Positions 42,565 to 53,279 are shown, numbered from the stretch's first letter. The stretch: 64,000 bases of DNA from an uncultured Arachnia sp. (GCA_947493995.1 CANLTJ010000002.1:423269-487268); one strand, 5' to 3'. Notes: generated by a model not told the origin, from the sequence alone. Numbers and translations: made by a program.

Positions 42565-42645
42565 GTGGCCCAGCGTAGAGAGACGGAGGGTCCAGGCGCA
42601 TATCCTGTTCCTGAGCACGCCGGGTGGCTGCCAGAGGAGGGACAC

Positions 42646-44451
42646 ATGGAGTTCGTGAGCACACCGCTGGAGGACTATGCGCTGCTGTCCGACCTGCACA
42701 CGGCCGCACTGGTATCGCGCGACGGCACCATCGACTGGCTGTGTTTCCCCCGATTCGACTCTCAGGCAGTGTTCGCAGCGCTCGTCGGTGAGAACAAGGA
42801 TGGACACTGGAGTCTCGACGTCGTCGACGGTGAGGTGGAGTCCCGCCGCTACATCGGCGAATCCTGCGTCCTCGAGACGACGTGGCGCGGCCCCACGGGG
42901 ACAGTGATCGTTACCGACTACATGCCCGTCCACGACGGCCAGGGCCGCGATGTCGCCGACCTCGTTCGTCGCGTGCGGTGCAGCCACGGCACAGCCACGG
43001 TGCGTCACATCGTGTGTCTGCGGTTCGACTACGGGGCGGCCACGCCGTACTACCGCAACACCGGTTCGGGGAACGGGCACGAGATCCACGCCGTCGCCGG
43101 ACCGGACCAGGTGACATTGCGGGGGCCCAAGCTTGAGTACCGCGACGAGAGTCACCAGGGCGAGTTCACCCTCAAGGAAGGGGAGGAACTCGAGTGGGTG
43201 CTGTCCTGGTGGCCGTCCTATCTGGAGCATCCGGAACTCCCAGAGAAGCGTTCAGCGCTGCACAACACCCTCAAGTTCTGGGACGACTGGGCTTCACGTA
43301 TCGACGCGACCGGCCCGTATGCGGGGGAGGTGCGTCGCTCCCTGGTCACGCTCCGGGCGCTGACCGAAAGCTCCACCGGAGGCATCGTGGCCGCGCCCAC
43401 CACCTCCCTGCCGGAAGACTTCGGCGGAGTCCGGAACTGGGACTACCGCTATGTCTGGCTGCGAGACTCAGCCCTGACCATCGAGGCGCTGGTCTCGCAC
43501 GGCTTCACCCATGACGCCAAGGCCTGGCGAATGTGGCTGCTGCGCGCCATCGCGGGCGATCCGTCGACGATGCGCATCATGTACGGGCTCGGCGGTGAGC
43601 GACACCTGCCCGAAACTGAACTCACCCACCTCAAGGGCTACGAGAACTCCCGGCCCATACGGATCGGCAATGGCGCGGTGGAGCAGTACCAGGCCGACGT
43701 GGTGGGCGCCGTCATGGTGGCGCTGGACATGGCACGTGACGCAGGGATGGAGGAGAACGAACTCTCCTGGAACCTGCAGAAGTCGATGCTGATGTTCCAG
43801 GAGGAGCAGCTCGACCGGCAGGACCACGGCATCTGGGAGATGCGCGGCGAGACCGCGTTCTTCACCCACGGCCGGGCCATGATGTGGGCAGCGTTCGACA
43901 GGGGAGTGCGCGCCGTCGAGAAGCATGGCCTGGAGGACGGGATGGTCGAGAGGTGGCGGGAATTGCGCGACCAGCTGCGGGACGAGGTACTGGAGAAGGG
44001 CTTCGACAAGGAACTGAACTCGTTCGTCCAGTACTACGGCGGGACGGAGGTGGATGCCTCCCTCCTGCAGATCGCGCAGGTGGGGCTGGTGGACTACGAC
44101 GACCCCCGCATGCTGGGAACGGTGGCGCGCATCGAGGACCATCTCCTCGACGAGCACGGTTTCCTGGTGCGGTATCTCACCACCTCCGGCATGGATGGCC
44201 TCACCGGTGAGGACTACCCGTTCCTGATCTGTTCATTCTGGCTGATCGAGCAGTACGCCCGCTCAGGAAGGATCGACGACGCCCGGACCATGATGGACAG
44301 CGTCCTCGCAGTGTCCACGGATCTGGGTCTGCTCTCCGAGGAGTACTCGCCCGCTCACGGCCGCCTTGCGGGCAACTTCCCGCAGGCCTTCAGCCACCTG
44401 GGGTTGATCCGGGCCGCGGATGCTCTCGACGAGGCTCTGACGGCGGACTGA
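42646..44451 (+). CDS. Glycoside hydrolase family 15 protein (glucoamylase/trehalase type)
   Basis: LEDYALLSDLHTAALVSRDGTIDWLCFPRFDSQAVFAALVG; GGVRNWDYRYVWLRDSALTIEAL; FLICSFWLIEQYARSGRIDDA. Confidence 0.93.
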   Translation: MEFVSTPLEDYALLSDLHTAALVSRDGTIDWLCFPRFDSQAVFAALVGENKDGHWSLDVVDGEVESRRYIGESCVLETTWRGPTGTVIVTDYMPVHDGQGRDVADLVRRVRCSHGTATVRHIVCLRFDYGAATPYYRNTGSGNGHEIHAVAGPDQVTLRGPKLEYRDESHQGEFTLKEGEELEWVLSWWPSYLEHPELPEKRSALHNTLKFWDDWASRIDATGPYAGEVRRSLVTLRALTESSTGGIVAAPTTSLPEDFGGVRNWDYRYVWLRDSALTIEALVSHGFTHDAKAWRMWLLRAIAGDPSTMRIMYGLGGERHLPETELTHLKGYENSRPIRIGNGAVEQYQADVVGAVMVALDMARDAGMEENELSWNLQKSMLMFQEEQLDRQDHGIWEMRGETAFFTHGRAMMWAAFDRGVRAVEKHGLEDGMVERWRELRDQLRDEVLEKGFDKELNSFVQYYGGTEVDASLLQIAQVGLVDYDDPRMLGTVARIEDHLLDEHGFLVRYLTTSGMDGLTGEDYPFLICSFWLIEQYARSGRIDDARTMMDSVLAVSTDLGLLSEEYSPAHGRLAGNFPQAFSHLGLIRAADALDEALTAD

Positions 44452-44489
44452 CTCCGCCCGGCACGAGCGGCGACGGCGAGACGGAGGGC

Positions 44490-45413
44490 TCAGGGGGCGA
44501 AAACCTCGTCCACCACCTCGCTGGGCACGTCCTCGATACGGGCGTGCCGCCACTCGGGCGTGTTGTCCTTGTCGATCAGCAGCGCGCGGACACCCTCGAC
44601 GAAGTCCACGGGCACCATCCGCTCCGCCAGCCGCAGGTCCTGTGCCAGCACGCCGTCGTGATCGAGCGTCGCGGCGTTGCGCAGGGCCCTCAAGGCGACG
44701 TGGACGGAGAACGGGCTACGGGCGCGCAGTTCGCGGGCGGCGGTCCGGGCGTCGGGATGCGGGTGTGACTCCAGAGCGCGCGCGATCTCCGCTGGATCGT
44801 CGCTCGCGTAGCACTCCTCGATCCAGTCCCCCGCTGCGTCGATGAGCGGTGCTGGCAGAGGCCCTTCCGAGGATTCGTCGGCCAATCCGATGACCAGTGC
44901 ATCGCCGCCACCGAAGGGTGCGGATGTGAGTGCGATGTGGGTGCCGACGGCTCCCGCCCGAGAGAGCTGGAACATCACTCCGGCGTCCGGGAAGAGACCA
45001 ATCTTGGTCTCCGGCATCGCCAGCTGGCTTGAGAGGTCGACAATGCGCCGCGATGCAGCCGCCGCGAGACCCAGACCGCCGCCCATGGTGATGCCGCGCA
45101 TGTGGACGGTGACAGGTTTCGGGTACTGGGCAATGAGCGCGTCCAGTTCGTACTCGGCGCCGAGGAACTCCAACCAGTCGTCGTCAGCTGTCACGAGTTC
45201 TGCCATCTCACGCACGTCTGCCCCGGCACAGAAGCCCCGTTCGCCAGCGCCGGTGAGCTCCACGGCATGCACGTCGGTGTCGTCCCGCCAGCCATGCAGC
45301 ACGCTGATGGCGGTGGAGATCATTTCGCGATTCAACGAGTTGATCACTCGTGGACGGTTGAGTTCCAGACGGCCGACACCAGCATCGACGTGGGCAACGA
45401 TCAGCTCCGACAT
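44490..45413 (-). CDS. Enoyl-CoA hydratase/3-hydroxyisobutyryl-CoA hydrolase family protein
   Basis: VGRLELNRPRVINSLNREMI; GAGERGFCAGADVREMAE; YPKPVTVHMRGITMGGGLGLAAAASRRIV. Confidence 0.9.
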   Translation of the reverse strand: MSELIVAHVDAGVGRLELNRPRVINSLNREMISTAISVLHGWRDDTDVHAVELTGAGERGFCAGADVREMAELVTADDDWLEFLGAEYELDALIAQYPKPVTVHMRGITMGGGLGLAAAASRRIVDLSSQLAMPETKIGLFPDAGVMFQLSRAGAVGTHIALTSAPFGGGDALVIGLADESSEGPLPAPLIDAAGDWIEECYASDDPAEIARALESHPHPDARTAARELRARSPFSVHVALRALRNAATLDHDGVLAQDLRLAERMVPVDFVEGVRALLIDKDNTPEWRHARIEDVPSEVVDEVFAP

Positions 45414-45593
45414 GGCGTTCACACTAGTTCGGATTCGGGCGGGCAGGGGTGATTCCGTCAATCGTGCCGGAGAGGGAGGTGCGCTCGAGGACCGTGACGT
45501 CAGTCAAGGTCTACGCGGGATCGCATCCTTGGGGACAAGCACGTCGAGCGCGTTGTGACGGCCGATTGGGTGGCAACCCGTACGATCAGCGGT

Positions 45594-46565
45594 GTGACGC
45601 TCACTCTATCCATCGTTCTGACCGTGGTGGGTCTGGCTGTCCTGTGGGTGTCCTCCGACCAGTTCGTGATCGGCGCCTCTGCCCTGGCCCGGAGGCTGGG
45701 CGTGTCACCCATCGCCGTGGGGGTGGTGGTGATGGGGTTCGGGACTTCGGCGCCGGAGCTGGTGGTCTCGGCCGTGGCTGCGCTGTCGGGATCACCGGAA
45801 GTGGGAATCGGCAATGTCGTCGGCTCCAATCTTGCCAACCTGACCTTGGTGCTGGGTGTCGCCGCCTTCATGGCTCCGTTGGCGGTTTCCTCGAAGACGC
45901 TCAGACGTGAGGTGGTGCTCGCAGTGGCTGCGACCATCGCCTTCGCCGTCGCCATTCAGGGTGACCTGCATCGCTGGGAAGGAGCACTCCTACTGGCCCT
46001 ACTCGTCGCCGCCCTGACTCTGCTGCTCCGTGGCGGCCAACGTGTCCCCGTCACGCACGGAGCGGATCCGGAGACACCTGCGTCGTCAGCTCCGTCAGCG
46101 ACGGGGGATGCTCCGACGATCTCGCTGGGCCGCGAGGTGGTGCGTGCCGTCGTGTCCCTGATCCTGATCGTGGTGGGTGCGGACCTGCTGGTGCGCGGCG
46201 CCCTCGGGATCGCGGACATTGCTGGGCTCAGCGGTGGTTTCGTGGGTGTGACGATCGTGGCGCTGGGAACGTCGTTGCCGGAACTGGCGACGGCGATCGC
46301 AGCCGGTCGCAGGGGGGAGACGAATCTCATCGTCGGGAACCTGCTCGGCTCCAACCTCTTCAACGGATTGGCAGTGGGCGGCGTCGTGCTCCTCCTGGCT
46401 CCCGGAGCGCTGGAAGCCCCCAGCCTCACGAGCATCGGTGCCGGCGCCATGGTTGTGGCCGCGCTGATAGCCCTGGTGTTCATGCGGACGGGATACAGGG
46501 TTGGTCGACGTGAGGGTGCACTGCTCGTGCTCGGCTACGTGGCGGTACTGCCGTTCCTGTGGTGA
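45594..46565 (+). CDS. Calcium/sodium antiporter (YrbG/CaCA family)
   Basis: Duplicated alpha-repeat motifs: GVVVMGFGTSAPELVVSAVAALSGSPEVGIGNVVGSNLANL and GVTIVALGTSLPELATAIAAGRRGETNLIVGNLLGSNLFN. Confidence 0.93.
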   Translation: MTLTLSIVLTVVGLAVLWVSSDQFVIGASALARRLGVSPIAVGVVVMGFGTSAPELVVSAVAALSGSPEVGIGNVVGSNLANLTLVLGVAAFMAPLAVSSKTLRREVVLAVAATIAFAVAIQGDLHRWEGALLLALLVAALTLLLRGGQRVPVTHGADPETPASSAPSATGDAPTISLGREVVRAVVSLILIVVGADLLVRGALGIADIAGLSGGFVGVTIVALGTSLPELATAIAAGRRGETNLIVGNLLGSNLFNGLAVGGVVLLLAPGALEAPSLTSIGAGAMVVAALIALVFMRTGYRVGRREGALLVLGYVAVLPFLW

Positions 46566-46589
46566 TGCCCGCCTCTGCGATGCGGGACG

Positions 46590-47561
46590 TCAGTCCAGGC
46601 GGAGATTCGGACGCATACGTCTCAGGACCGCACGGGCAGTCTCGTCGTCGATGACCAGATCTGTTGCCACACCGGCCCGCAGGGCGCCCAGCGCGGGCGT
46701 GGACTTGGACACACCGCTGACCACACAAATCCGCTTCGGAACGGCACGCAGCTCCGCAGGGGTCATTCCAGTGGCGCGCTCGTTGAACGCGACGTCACGC
46801 CAGGAGCCGTCCTCGCGCAACATCACAGTGCAGACGTCTCCCACAACGTTGCTGCGGCTCAGTTCCGCCAGGTCCTCTGCGTCCAGGTAGTTGGCAGCAT
46901 AGACATGACTCTGCAACTCCGCGCCCAGCCCACCGACACCGAAGACGGCCACACGGGTGCCTGCCCTGACCTGCAGCACGTGCTGGGTGCTGCGTTCCCG
47001 CCACATCGCAGCCTTCGTGGCCGGATCGTCGAAGAAGGCGGGCAGTGAGAACAACTGTTCCTGACCTCGAAAGGCAGTCGCGAACCGCTGCAGGATTGAG
47101 CCCACGTAGGGGAGGCCGGTGGTGCTGTGGTTGGCGCCCCCGTTCAGGCCCACGACTGTGACACCAGTCAGATCCCTGGGACGCAGCTGCACCGCGATGG
47201 CTGAAGTGGTGGTACCCCAGGCCACCCCGATGGTGTCCTCGTTCTGCACGGTCTCGTCGATGAGTTGGGCGGCAACCTTGGCCACTTGGTCCAGACGGAA
47301 AACCCCGTTGGCACCGGGCCGCACGTGGACAATGCGGGCATTGACGTGGAAGTACTTCTGGAACAGCTCGGTCAACCGGGACAGGGGTCGCTCGGGATCG
47401 ACGATGGTAACGCGGATCAGCCCGAGCTCCCGGGCGTCCTTGAGGAGCCGGGACACCGTCGAACGAGACACGCCGAGCTGGTGTGCAATGGCATCCATCG
47501 TCTCCGACTGCACGTGGTAAAGCCGCGCCACTCGCAGCAGCAGCTCATTGTCGCGATCCAT
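46590..47561 (-). CDS. SorC/DeoR-like sugar-binding transcriptional regulator
   Basis: LRVARLYHVQSETMDAIAHQLGVSRSTVSRLLKDARELGLIRVTI; GVAWGTTTSAIAVQLRP; SGVSKSTPALGALRAGVATDLVIDDETA. Confidence 0.92.
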   Translation of the reverse strand: MDRDNELLLRVARLYHVQSETMDAIAHQLGVSRSTVSRLLKDARELGLIRVTIVDPERPLSRLTELFQKYFHVNARIVHVRPGANGVFRLDQVAKVAAQLIDETVQNEDTIGVAWGTTTSAIAVQLRPRDLTGVTVVGLNGGANHSTTGLPYVGSILQRFATAFRGQEQLFSLPAFFDDPATKAAMWRERSTQHVLQVRAGTRVAVFGVGGLGAELQSHVYAANYLDAEDLAELSRSNVVGDVCTVMLREDGSWRDVAFNERATGMTPAELRAVPKRICVVSGVSKSTPALGALRAGVATDLVIDDETARAVLRRMRPNLRLD

Positions 47562-47718
47562 TCGTCCCCCTTGTCATGAGCGGAGCCCGCCGTAGAGTTG
47601 TGGCCACGGCTGGACCGTCTGCGCTTCATTGTAGCGCCGTGTGCACAAACGTGCACAGGAGTTGTGAATACGTGCAGGCCGCGGAACGCTGGAACCATCA
47701 AGGATCAAAGGAGAGTCC

Positions 47719-49449
47719 ATGTCTGAATCGCTCACCCCATCACAGAGGTCAGCTGCGCTCGACGCGCTGGGAGAAGAAGAGTTCGACGTCCTGGTCATTG
47801 GCGGCGGTGTAACAGGAGCGGGGATCGCACTCGATGCAGCGTCCCGCGGACTGCGCACGGCCGTCGTCGAGGCACAGGACTGGGCCTCCGGAACTTCGTC
47901 GCGCTCCTCTCGGCTGATACATGGCGGTCTCCGCTACCTCTACAACCTGGATTTCAAGCTCGTCTTTGAGGCATTGACGGAGCGAGCGCGGCTGTTGACG
48001 ACGATCGCACCGCACCTCGTCGAGGCGCAGCCCTTCCTGTGGCCGCTCAAGACGCGCGTCATCGAGCGCGCCTACTCAGCACTGGGCGTGGGACTCTACG
48101 ACGCGATGTCCATCGCGGGCGCGGGCGGCAAGAAGATCGTTCCCATCCAGCACCATCTCAGCAAGAAGGGTACGATGAAACGATTCCCCGACATCAGCCC
48201 CGACGCCCTGATCGGTGCCATCGAGTTTTACGACGCCCGCGTCGACGACGCCCGCCTGGTCATCCAACTCATTCGCACCGCACTGGAGTACAACGCGGTG
48301 GCAGTCAGCCGAGCCAAGGTCAGCGAGCTCGACAAGGACGCCAGCGGCCGCATCAGCGGTGGCACCGTCACGGACCTGGAAAGCGGAAGAGCAATCCAGG
48401 TGCGCGCCAAGCATGTCATCGCCGCCACCGGTGTCTGGACCGAGGACACCCAGGACATGGCGTCCGCCAGCGGTGGACTCAAGGTGTTGGCGAGCAAGGG
48501 ATCGCACATTCTGATCCCGCGCGAGCGCTTCAAGGGCGAGGCCGGGTTGTTCCTGCGCACGGAGAAGTCCGTGCTGTTCGTCATCCCCTGGCAGCACTAC
48601 TGGGTCATCGGCACCACTGACACGGCATGGCACGAGCAGCTCAAGCACCCGGTGCCCACGAGCGAGGACATCGATTACATCCTCCAGCAGGCCAATGAGG
48701 TGCTGGCGGTGCCGTTGACGCGCGATGACATCATCGGCACCTACGCCGGTCTGCGGCCGCTGCTGCAGCCGAAGGTCCTGGATGAGTCCAAGTCCACCAA
48801 GGTGTCGCGCGAGCACACAGTCACCGAGGTCGCGCCCGGGATGATTGCCATTGCCGGTGGCAAGTACACCACCTACCGCGTGATGGCCGAGGACGCCGTC
48901 GATTTCGCGCTGGGCGAGAAGCAGGCCAAGGCGAAGCCGTCGGTGACGGCCAACCTGCCGCTGCTCGGCGCTGCCGGGTTCAACGCGATGGTCAACCAGT
49001 CCGAGCGACTCGGGAACAAGTACGGCTTCGACGCCGACCGGATGCAACATCTCCTGCGCCGCTACGGTTCGGAACTTCCGGAGCTGCTGGCCAGCATCGA
49101 CGCGGATCCCTCGCTCGGTGAGCCGCTGAAGGGTGCTCCCCAGTTCCTGCGGGCCGAGGTGCACCGCGCATGTGCCGTCGAGGGGGCGCTGCACTTGGAG
49201 GACATCTACGTCACCCGAGTGCGTCTGAACTCCGAATCGCCAGATCGCGGCGGCTCCACCGTCGACGAGGTGGCAGGGATTGCGGCCGAGGTCCTCGGGT
49301 GGGACGAGGAGCAGACCAATACCGAGAAGGCCAACTACCGCGCACGGATCGCCGCCGAACTGGCCGCCCAGCAGGCCAGGACCGACGACGACGCGTCTGC
49401 TGCTCGCATGGAGGTGGACGACATCGTGGGCGACGGAGAACTCATCTGA
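47719..49449 (+). CDS. glpD: Glycerol-3-phosphate dehydrogenase
   Basis: FDVLVIGGGVTGAGIALDAASRGLRTAVVEAQDWASGTSSRSSRLIHGGLRYL; IAGGKYTTYRVMAEDAVDFAL. Confidence 0.96.
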   Translation: MSESLTPSQRSAALDALGEEEFDVLVIGGGVTGAGIALDAASRGLRTAVVEAQDWASGTSSRSSRLIHGGLRYLYNLDFKLVFEALTERARLLTTIAPHLVEAQPFLWPLKTRVIERAYSALGVGLYDAMSIAGAGGKKIVPIQHHLSKKGTMKRFPDISPDALIGAIEFYDARVDDARLVIQLIRTALEYNAVAVSRAKVSELDKDASGRISGGTVTDLESGRAIQVRAKHVIAATGVWTEDTQDMASASGGLKVLASKGSHILIPRERFKGEAGLFLRTEKSVLFVIPWQHYWVIGTTDTAWHEQLKHPVPTSEDIDYILQQANEVLAVPLTRDDIIGTYAGLRPLLQPKVLDESKSTKVSREHTVTEVAPGMIAIAGGKYTTYRVMAEDAVDFALGEKQAKAKPSVTANLPLLGAAGFNAMVNQSERLGNKYGFDADRMQHLLRRYGSELPELLASIDADPSLGEPLKGAPQFLRAEVHRACAVEGALHLEDIYVTRVRLNSESPDRGGSTVDEVAGIAAEVLGWDEEQTNTEKANYRARIAAELAAQQARTDDDASAARMEVDDIVGDGELI

Positions 49450-49505
49450 GACGAGCCATCACCCTCATCTGAGACGGAGCCATCACCGATCCGCGCAAAC
49501 GAGGC

Positions 49506-50435
49506 TCAGTGCCAGAACGGGGCTTTGGCGGGGATCAGTGGCAGCGTGGACTTCACGCGACCGAACCGGTCGTCCTGCTTCGCCCAGGAAGCGTAGGCAG
49601 CGTCGATCTCGTCCCGGTTGCGGGCCACGAAGTTCCACCACATCATGATGGGTTCCGGGAACGGTTCCCCACCGAGCAGGAGTGCCTTGGTGGGTTCGCG
49701 GGCGTCGATTCGCAGTTCGTCGCGGCCCTGGCCGAGGTATCCGAGCTTGCCGGGCGGCAGCGGCTGATCGGCAACACCGAGGGCGCCCTCGAGCACCACA
49801 AGGGCGTACTCCCAATCGGGTCGCAGCGGCACGGTGGTGGGTCCGTGCATGGTGAGGTCGACGCCCACGAGAGGAGTGTCGCGGCGGGCGGGGCTCGTCA
49901 GATTGCCGAAGTCTCCGATGAGCACTGTCGCGACGGCGCCGTCGAGTTCGTCCTGCGGTAGCTCGGTGTGGTGCTCAAACGCTCCCGCACCGTGACGGGT
50001 GTGTTCCGGGAGCGCCACCCAGAGCTGGATACCCTCGAGCGTGCCGCGGTAGTGGCCGGTCGCTTCCTCGGCGTGTGAGACCGCGCCGCCGGATGTCATC
50101 AGGTTCAGTTGGCCGGGCTTGATGACCTGCTCGGAGCCGAGGCTGTCGCGGTGCAGCACTTCACCGTCGATGAGCCATGTGACGGTCTGAAGCCCGATGT
50201 GGGGATGCGGGCCGACGTCGAGACCGCTGTTTTCTGTGACGTCGGCGGGACCCATGTGGTCCGCGAAACACCAGGCACCCACAGTGCGGCGGCCCTTGGT
50301 GGGCAACGCGCGACGCACCCGGATTTCGCCGACCTGGCTCTCTCTGCTCTCGGTGACCTTGACGCAGGCCGAGGAGGGGTGACTGGCATCGGCAACCTTC
50401 GGTCGTGACTCCAGCGTGGTAACGGGTCCACTCAT
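49506..50435 (-). CDS. Pirin family protein
   Basis: ADVTENSGLDVGPHPHIGLQTVTWLIDGEVLHRDSLGSEQVIKPGQLNLMTSGGAVSHAEEA; start trimmed to ATG 50435. Confidence 0.93.
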   Translation of the reverse strand: MSGPVTTLESRPKVADASHPSSACVKVTESRESQVGEIRVRRALPTKGRRTVGAWCFADHMGPADVTENSGLDVGPHPHIGLQTVTWLIDGEVLHRDSLGSEQVIKPGQLNLMTSGGAVSHAEEATGHYRGTLEGIQLWVALPEHTRHGAGAFEHHTELPQDELDGAVATVLIGDFGNLTSPARRDTPLVGVDLTMHGPTTVPLRPDWEYALVVLEGALGVADQPLPPGKLGYLGQGRDELRIDAREPTKALLLGGEPFPEPIMMWWNFVARNRDEIDAAYASWAKQDDRFGRVKSTLPLIPAKAPFWH

Positions 50436-50573
50436 CGGGCTCTCCTTCGTACTCCAGTGGTGGTGTTGGGTTCCATCATGGCCCAACACGGAGCCATCAT
50501 GCGGCTCAAGGAGCAGAATGGCAGAACCGCAGGAATACTGGGGATGACACCTACATTTCACGAAAGGATGCCC

Positions 50574-50879
50574 ATGACCGACACAGTGGTTGACGCGGCT
50601 GACAGGCAGAGGTTTGAAATCGTTCGCGACGGCGAGGTACTCGGCCACGCCGCGTACCAGAAGACTGATCAGATGGTCATCTTCACTCACACCGAGGTCG
50701 CCCCGTCCATGGAGGGCCAGGGGCTCGGTGGCCGCTTGGTCCGTAGTGCCCTCGACCAGGTCAGAGACAGCGGTCTCCAGGTGTTGCCCATCTGTCCATT
50801 CGTGCAGGCGTGGATGTCGCGGCATCCCGAGTACCAGGATCTGGACTACCGCCGTCCTGCCAGCAATGTCACGGACTGA
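50574..50879 (+). CDS. GNAT-fold N-acetyltransferase (YidJ-like)
   Basis: VIFTHTEVAPSMEGQGLGGRLVRSALDQVRDSGLQVLPICPFVQAWMSRHPEYQDL. Confidence 0.9.
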   Translation: MTDTVVDAADRQRFEIVRDGEVLGHAAYQKTDQMVIFTHTEVAPSMEGQGLGGRLVRSALDQVRDSGLQVLPICPFVQAWMSRHPEYQDLDYRRPASNVTD

Positions 50880-50986
50880 GGTGTCCAGAGCCCAGGATGG
50901 ACGTGCGCCTGCGGAGCTGCGTTCGGCGCAGCCTTTCACAGCGGTGATCAATCGACGCCGCCCACATCGATTGTGAGGAGAACACG

Positions 50987-51451
50987 ATGGTGAACAGGGA
51001 AGACCTACCGGCCCCGGAGCAGGGACTGCTGTTGACGCACTTCATCACCGTGAAGGATGTCGCGCGTTCGCGGAAGTTCTATGCGGACATCTTTGGTGGT
51101 GAGGTGGTGCTGGAGGAGAACCCCGGGATGGTGAAGGTCGCCAACAGTTGGATCATCATGAATCCCGGCGGCGGTCCCACCCCGGACAAACCCGGCATCG
51201 ATCTGTCGACGCCGTCCACGGACGGGCCGATCTCCAGTTTCCTCAACGTGCGGGTCGCCGACATCGCCACGTTCTACGAGCAAGCGACGGCGAAGGGCGC
51301 GGAGTTCCTGACCGAACCGCTGGATCGGAAGGCTGAGCTGCGCTGCTACCTGCGTGACCCCGACGGCTATCTCATCGAGATCGGTCAGGGGACGGGAATG
51401 CTCGAAGGCGTCTTCGCTGACAAGCAGGAGGACAGCTCCGACGGCGGCTAG
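50987..51451 (+). CDS. VOC-family (glyoxalase/bleomycin-resistance fold) protein
   Basis: LTHFITVKDVARSRKFYADIFGGEVVLEENPGMVKVANSWIIMN...CYLRDPDGYLIEIGQ. Confidence 0.9.
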   Translation: MVNREDLPAPEQGLLLTHFITVKDVARSRKFYADIFGGEVVLEENPGMVKVANSWIIMNPGGGPTPDKPGIDLSTPSTDGPISSFLNVRVADIATFYEQATAKGAEFLTEPLDRKAELRCYLRDPDGYLIEIGQGTGMLEGVFADKQEDSSDGG

Positions 51452-51606
51452 AAGGAAAGTCCGAGCCGTCGCCATTACGGTGTTCCCCGACGATCCTTGT
51501 CGCTTCGTAGGTCTCTGCGGGCGCTGCCTCAGAGGGAACCTCGCGCAGAGATCACTGCGCCACGCAGCGAGTACTCTCGTTCGGTAAGTCTGGTACCGAT
51601 GACCCA

Positions 51607-51939
51607 GTGACGACCGCCCCACGGCGTCGCGTGATGAAGAAGGACTGTGAAATGGCCTGTCAGCACCTGGAAGACCTCACCGCTGTGGAACCGAAGACTC
51701 CCGAAGGCTGTGAGGAATGCCTCCGAGACGGAAGCAGATGGGTGCATCTCCGTCTCTGCATGTCCTGCGGTCACGTCGGCTGCTGCGATTCCTCACCGAA
51801 CAAGCACGCCACTGCGCACAACAAGGAAACCGGTCACCCCGTCGTCCAGTCCTTTGAGCCCGGAGAAGCCTGGGCTTTCTGCTACGAGGACGAGGAGATG
51901 CTCCGCGATGTCGGGCAGGACCTCAACCGCAGCTACTGA
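51607..51939 (+). CDS. UBP-type zinc finger protein
   Basis: CQHL...CEECLRDGSRWVHLRLCMSCGHVGCCDSSPNKHATAHNKETGHPVVQSFEPGEAWAFCYEDE. Confidence 0.92.
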   Translation: MTTAPRRRVMKKDCEMACQHLEDLTAVEPKTPEGCEECLRDGSRWVHLRLCMSCGHVGCCDSSPNKHATAHNKETGHPVVQSFEPGEAWAFCYEDEEMLRDVGQDLNRSY

Positions 51940-51998
51940 ATGTCGCTCGGGAGAGATGTGGACAGGGGAGGGGGAGCCGCCTCTGTCCGCACCCCCAG

Positions 51999-53279
51999 CT
52001 ACGGGACGTCGCCCTCGATGGAGCTTTGCGTCGAGCCATCCCCGAGAGCTTCGATCGCCCCACCGAGGACGAGTTCGTGAATGGTCCCGCCTTTCTCCAC
52101 CTCGAAGGTCACAACATCGTCGCCGTGCGTCCGCAGCGAGCCGTCGATGGTCACCGAGTCGATGACACCACCCGACTTGATCGAGAGGGCAATTGCCCGC
52201 AGCGTCATCTGCACGCCTTTGACGAGGCTTGTCCCTTGCCCGCCGGTGGTCTCCACGTCATGAAGGACCCGGAGCTTTCCGAGCGGGCGTGAGACCTGTA
52301 TGCCGATGGAGCCATCTCCGGCGGTCTTGATCGAGTGGAATGATGCCTCCCTCAGGGACCCGTCGTACAGGTTAAATCCCCGGGCGCCCGGACCGGTCGT
52401 CAGGATCGGCGCCTGCACTTCCAGCTTGTCAAGGTCCCCGAAGTTGACGAATCCGATGCCGGACGGTCCGGTCGAGGTGATCTGCGCCCTGGCTGTCCAC
52501 TCCTTGACGTAGCCCCAGTTGTCCAACACCATGTCGTTCTGCCCGTGAGTGGTGACGGGCCCTGCGTTCTCCACCTTGTCCACGGTTGCACCGGACACCA
52601 CGAAAACTCCTCCGGTGATCTTGTCGGGGGTGTTGGGCGCAATCCCTCCGTCAGTGATGATTTGTCCGGTGTGGATCAGATCCGCGGTGAATGTGCCACC
52701 GGCGCCCTTGCCTTCGCGATCGCCGTATCCGGCCACGAACAGCCCGGAACCTCGTACCGGGGTTTCTTCAGTGCCGACGGACACATCCCGCATCGTCGCC
52801 GTGAACGTCGCGGAAGGGTCCTCCTGCCGGTTCCACAACGTCACTCCACCTTGCAGGACGTCCACCCCGTAGCCATGCGGTTGTTCCACTCGACCCCGGA
52901 CGTCGGCTTCTCGAACCGTGAGGCCGCGCGCCTCCACCCGCGCGTGCATCGTGTCTCCATCGGCCAGGATCAGCACCTGTCCCACAGTGGTGACGTTCTC
53001 GAACGTCAGGGTGCCGGCGTTGGGCACGGACGTGTCGTTGTAGACCGCGACTTCGTACGGGATGGTGGTGATCGTCACGTCCCGCAACGTGTTGTCCCGG
53101 GTCAGCCGAACGCCCTTGGCGGTGAACACGAGTTCACCTCCCCGCAACGAGACGCCCGGTGGCAGCGTGATGGAGGGCGATCCGCTGATCGTTCCCTCGA
53201 CCACGATTTCTGTGGCGCCTGAGTCGATCGCGTCAGCGAGCTCATGGGCATCCGTCACGGTCACGGGTGTCGTGTTCAT
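51999..53279 (-). CDS. Predicted parallel beta-helix (pectate-lyase-like) protein of unknown function
   Basis: ATEIVVEGTISGSPSITLPPGVSLRGGELVFTAKGVRLTRDNTLRDVTITT and many short strand-turn repeats; no signal peptide visible. Confidence 0.7.
   Translation of the reverse strand: MNTTPVTVTDAHELADAIDSGATEIVVEGTISGSPSITLPPGVSLRGGELVFTAKGVRLTRDNTLRDVTITTIPYEVAVYNDTSVPNAGTLTFENVTTVGQVLILADGDTMHARVEARGLTVREADVRGRVEQPHGYGVDVLQGGVTLWNRQEDPSATFTATMRDVSVGTEETPVRGSGLFVAGYGDREGKGAGGTFTADLIHTGQIITDGGIAPNTPDKITGGVFVVSGATVDKVENAGPVTTHGQNDMVLDNWGYVKEWTARAQITSTGPSGIGFVNFGDLDKLEVQAPILTTGPGARGFNLYDGSLREASFHSIKTAGDGSIGIQVSRPLGKLRVLHDVETTGGQGTSLVKGVQMTLRAIALSIKSGGVIDSVTIDGSLRTHGDDVVTFEVEKGGTIHELVLGGAIEALGDGSTQSSIEGDVP

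Noticed and set aside
48076-49194. 372-aa minus-strand ORF
   Set aside because: Antisense shadow of glpD.
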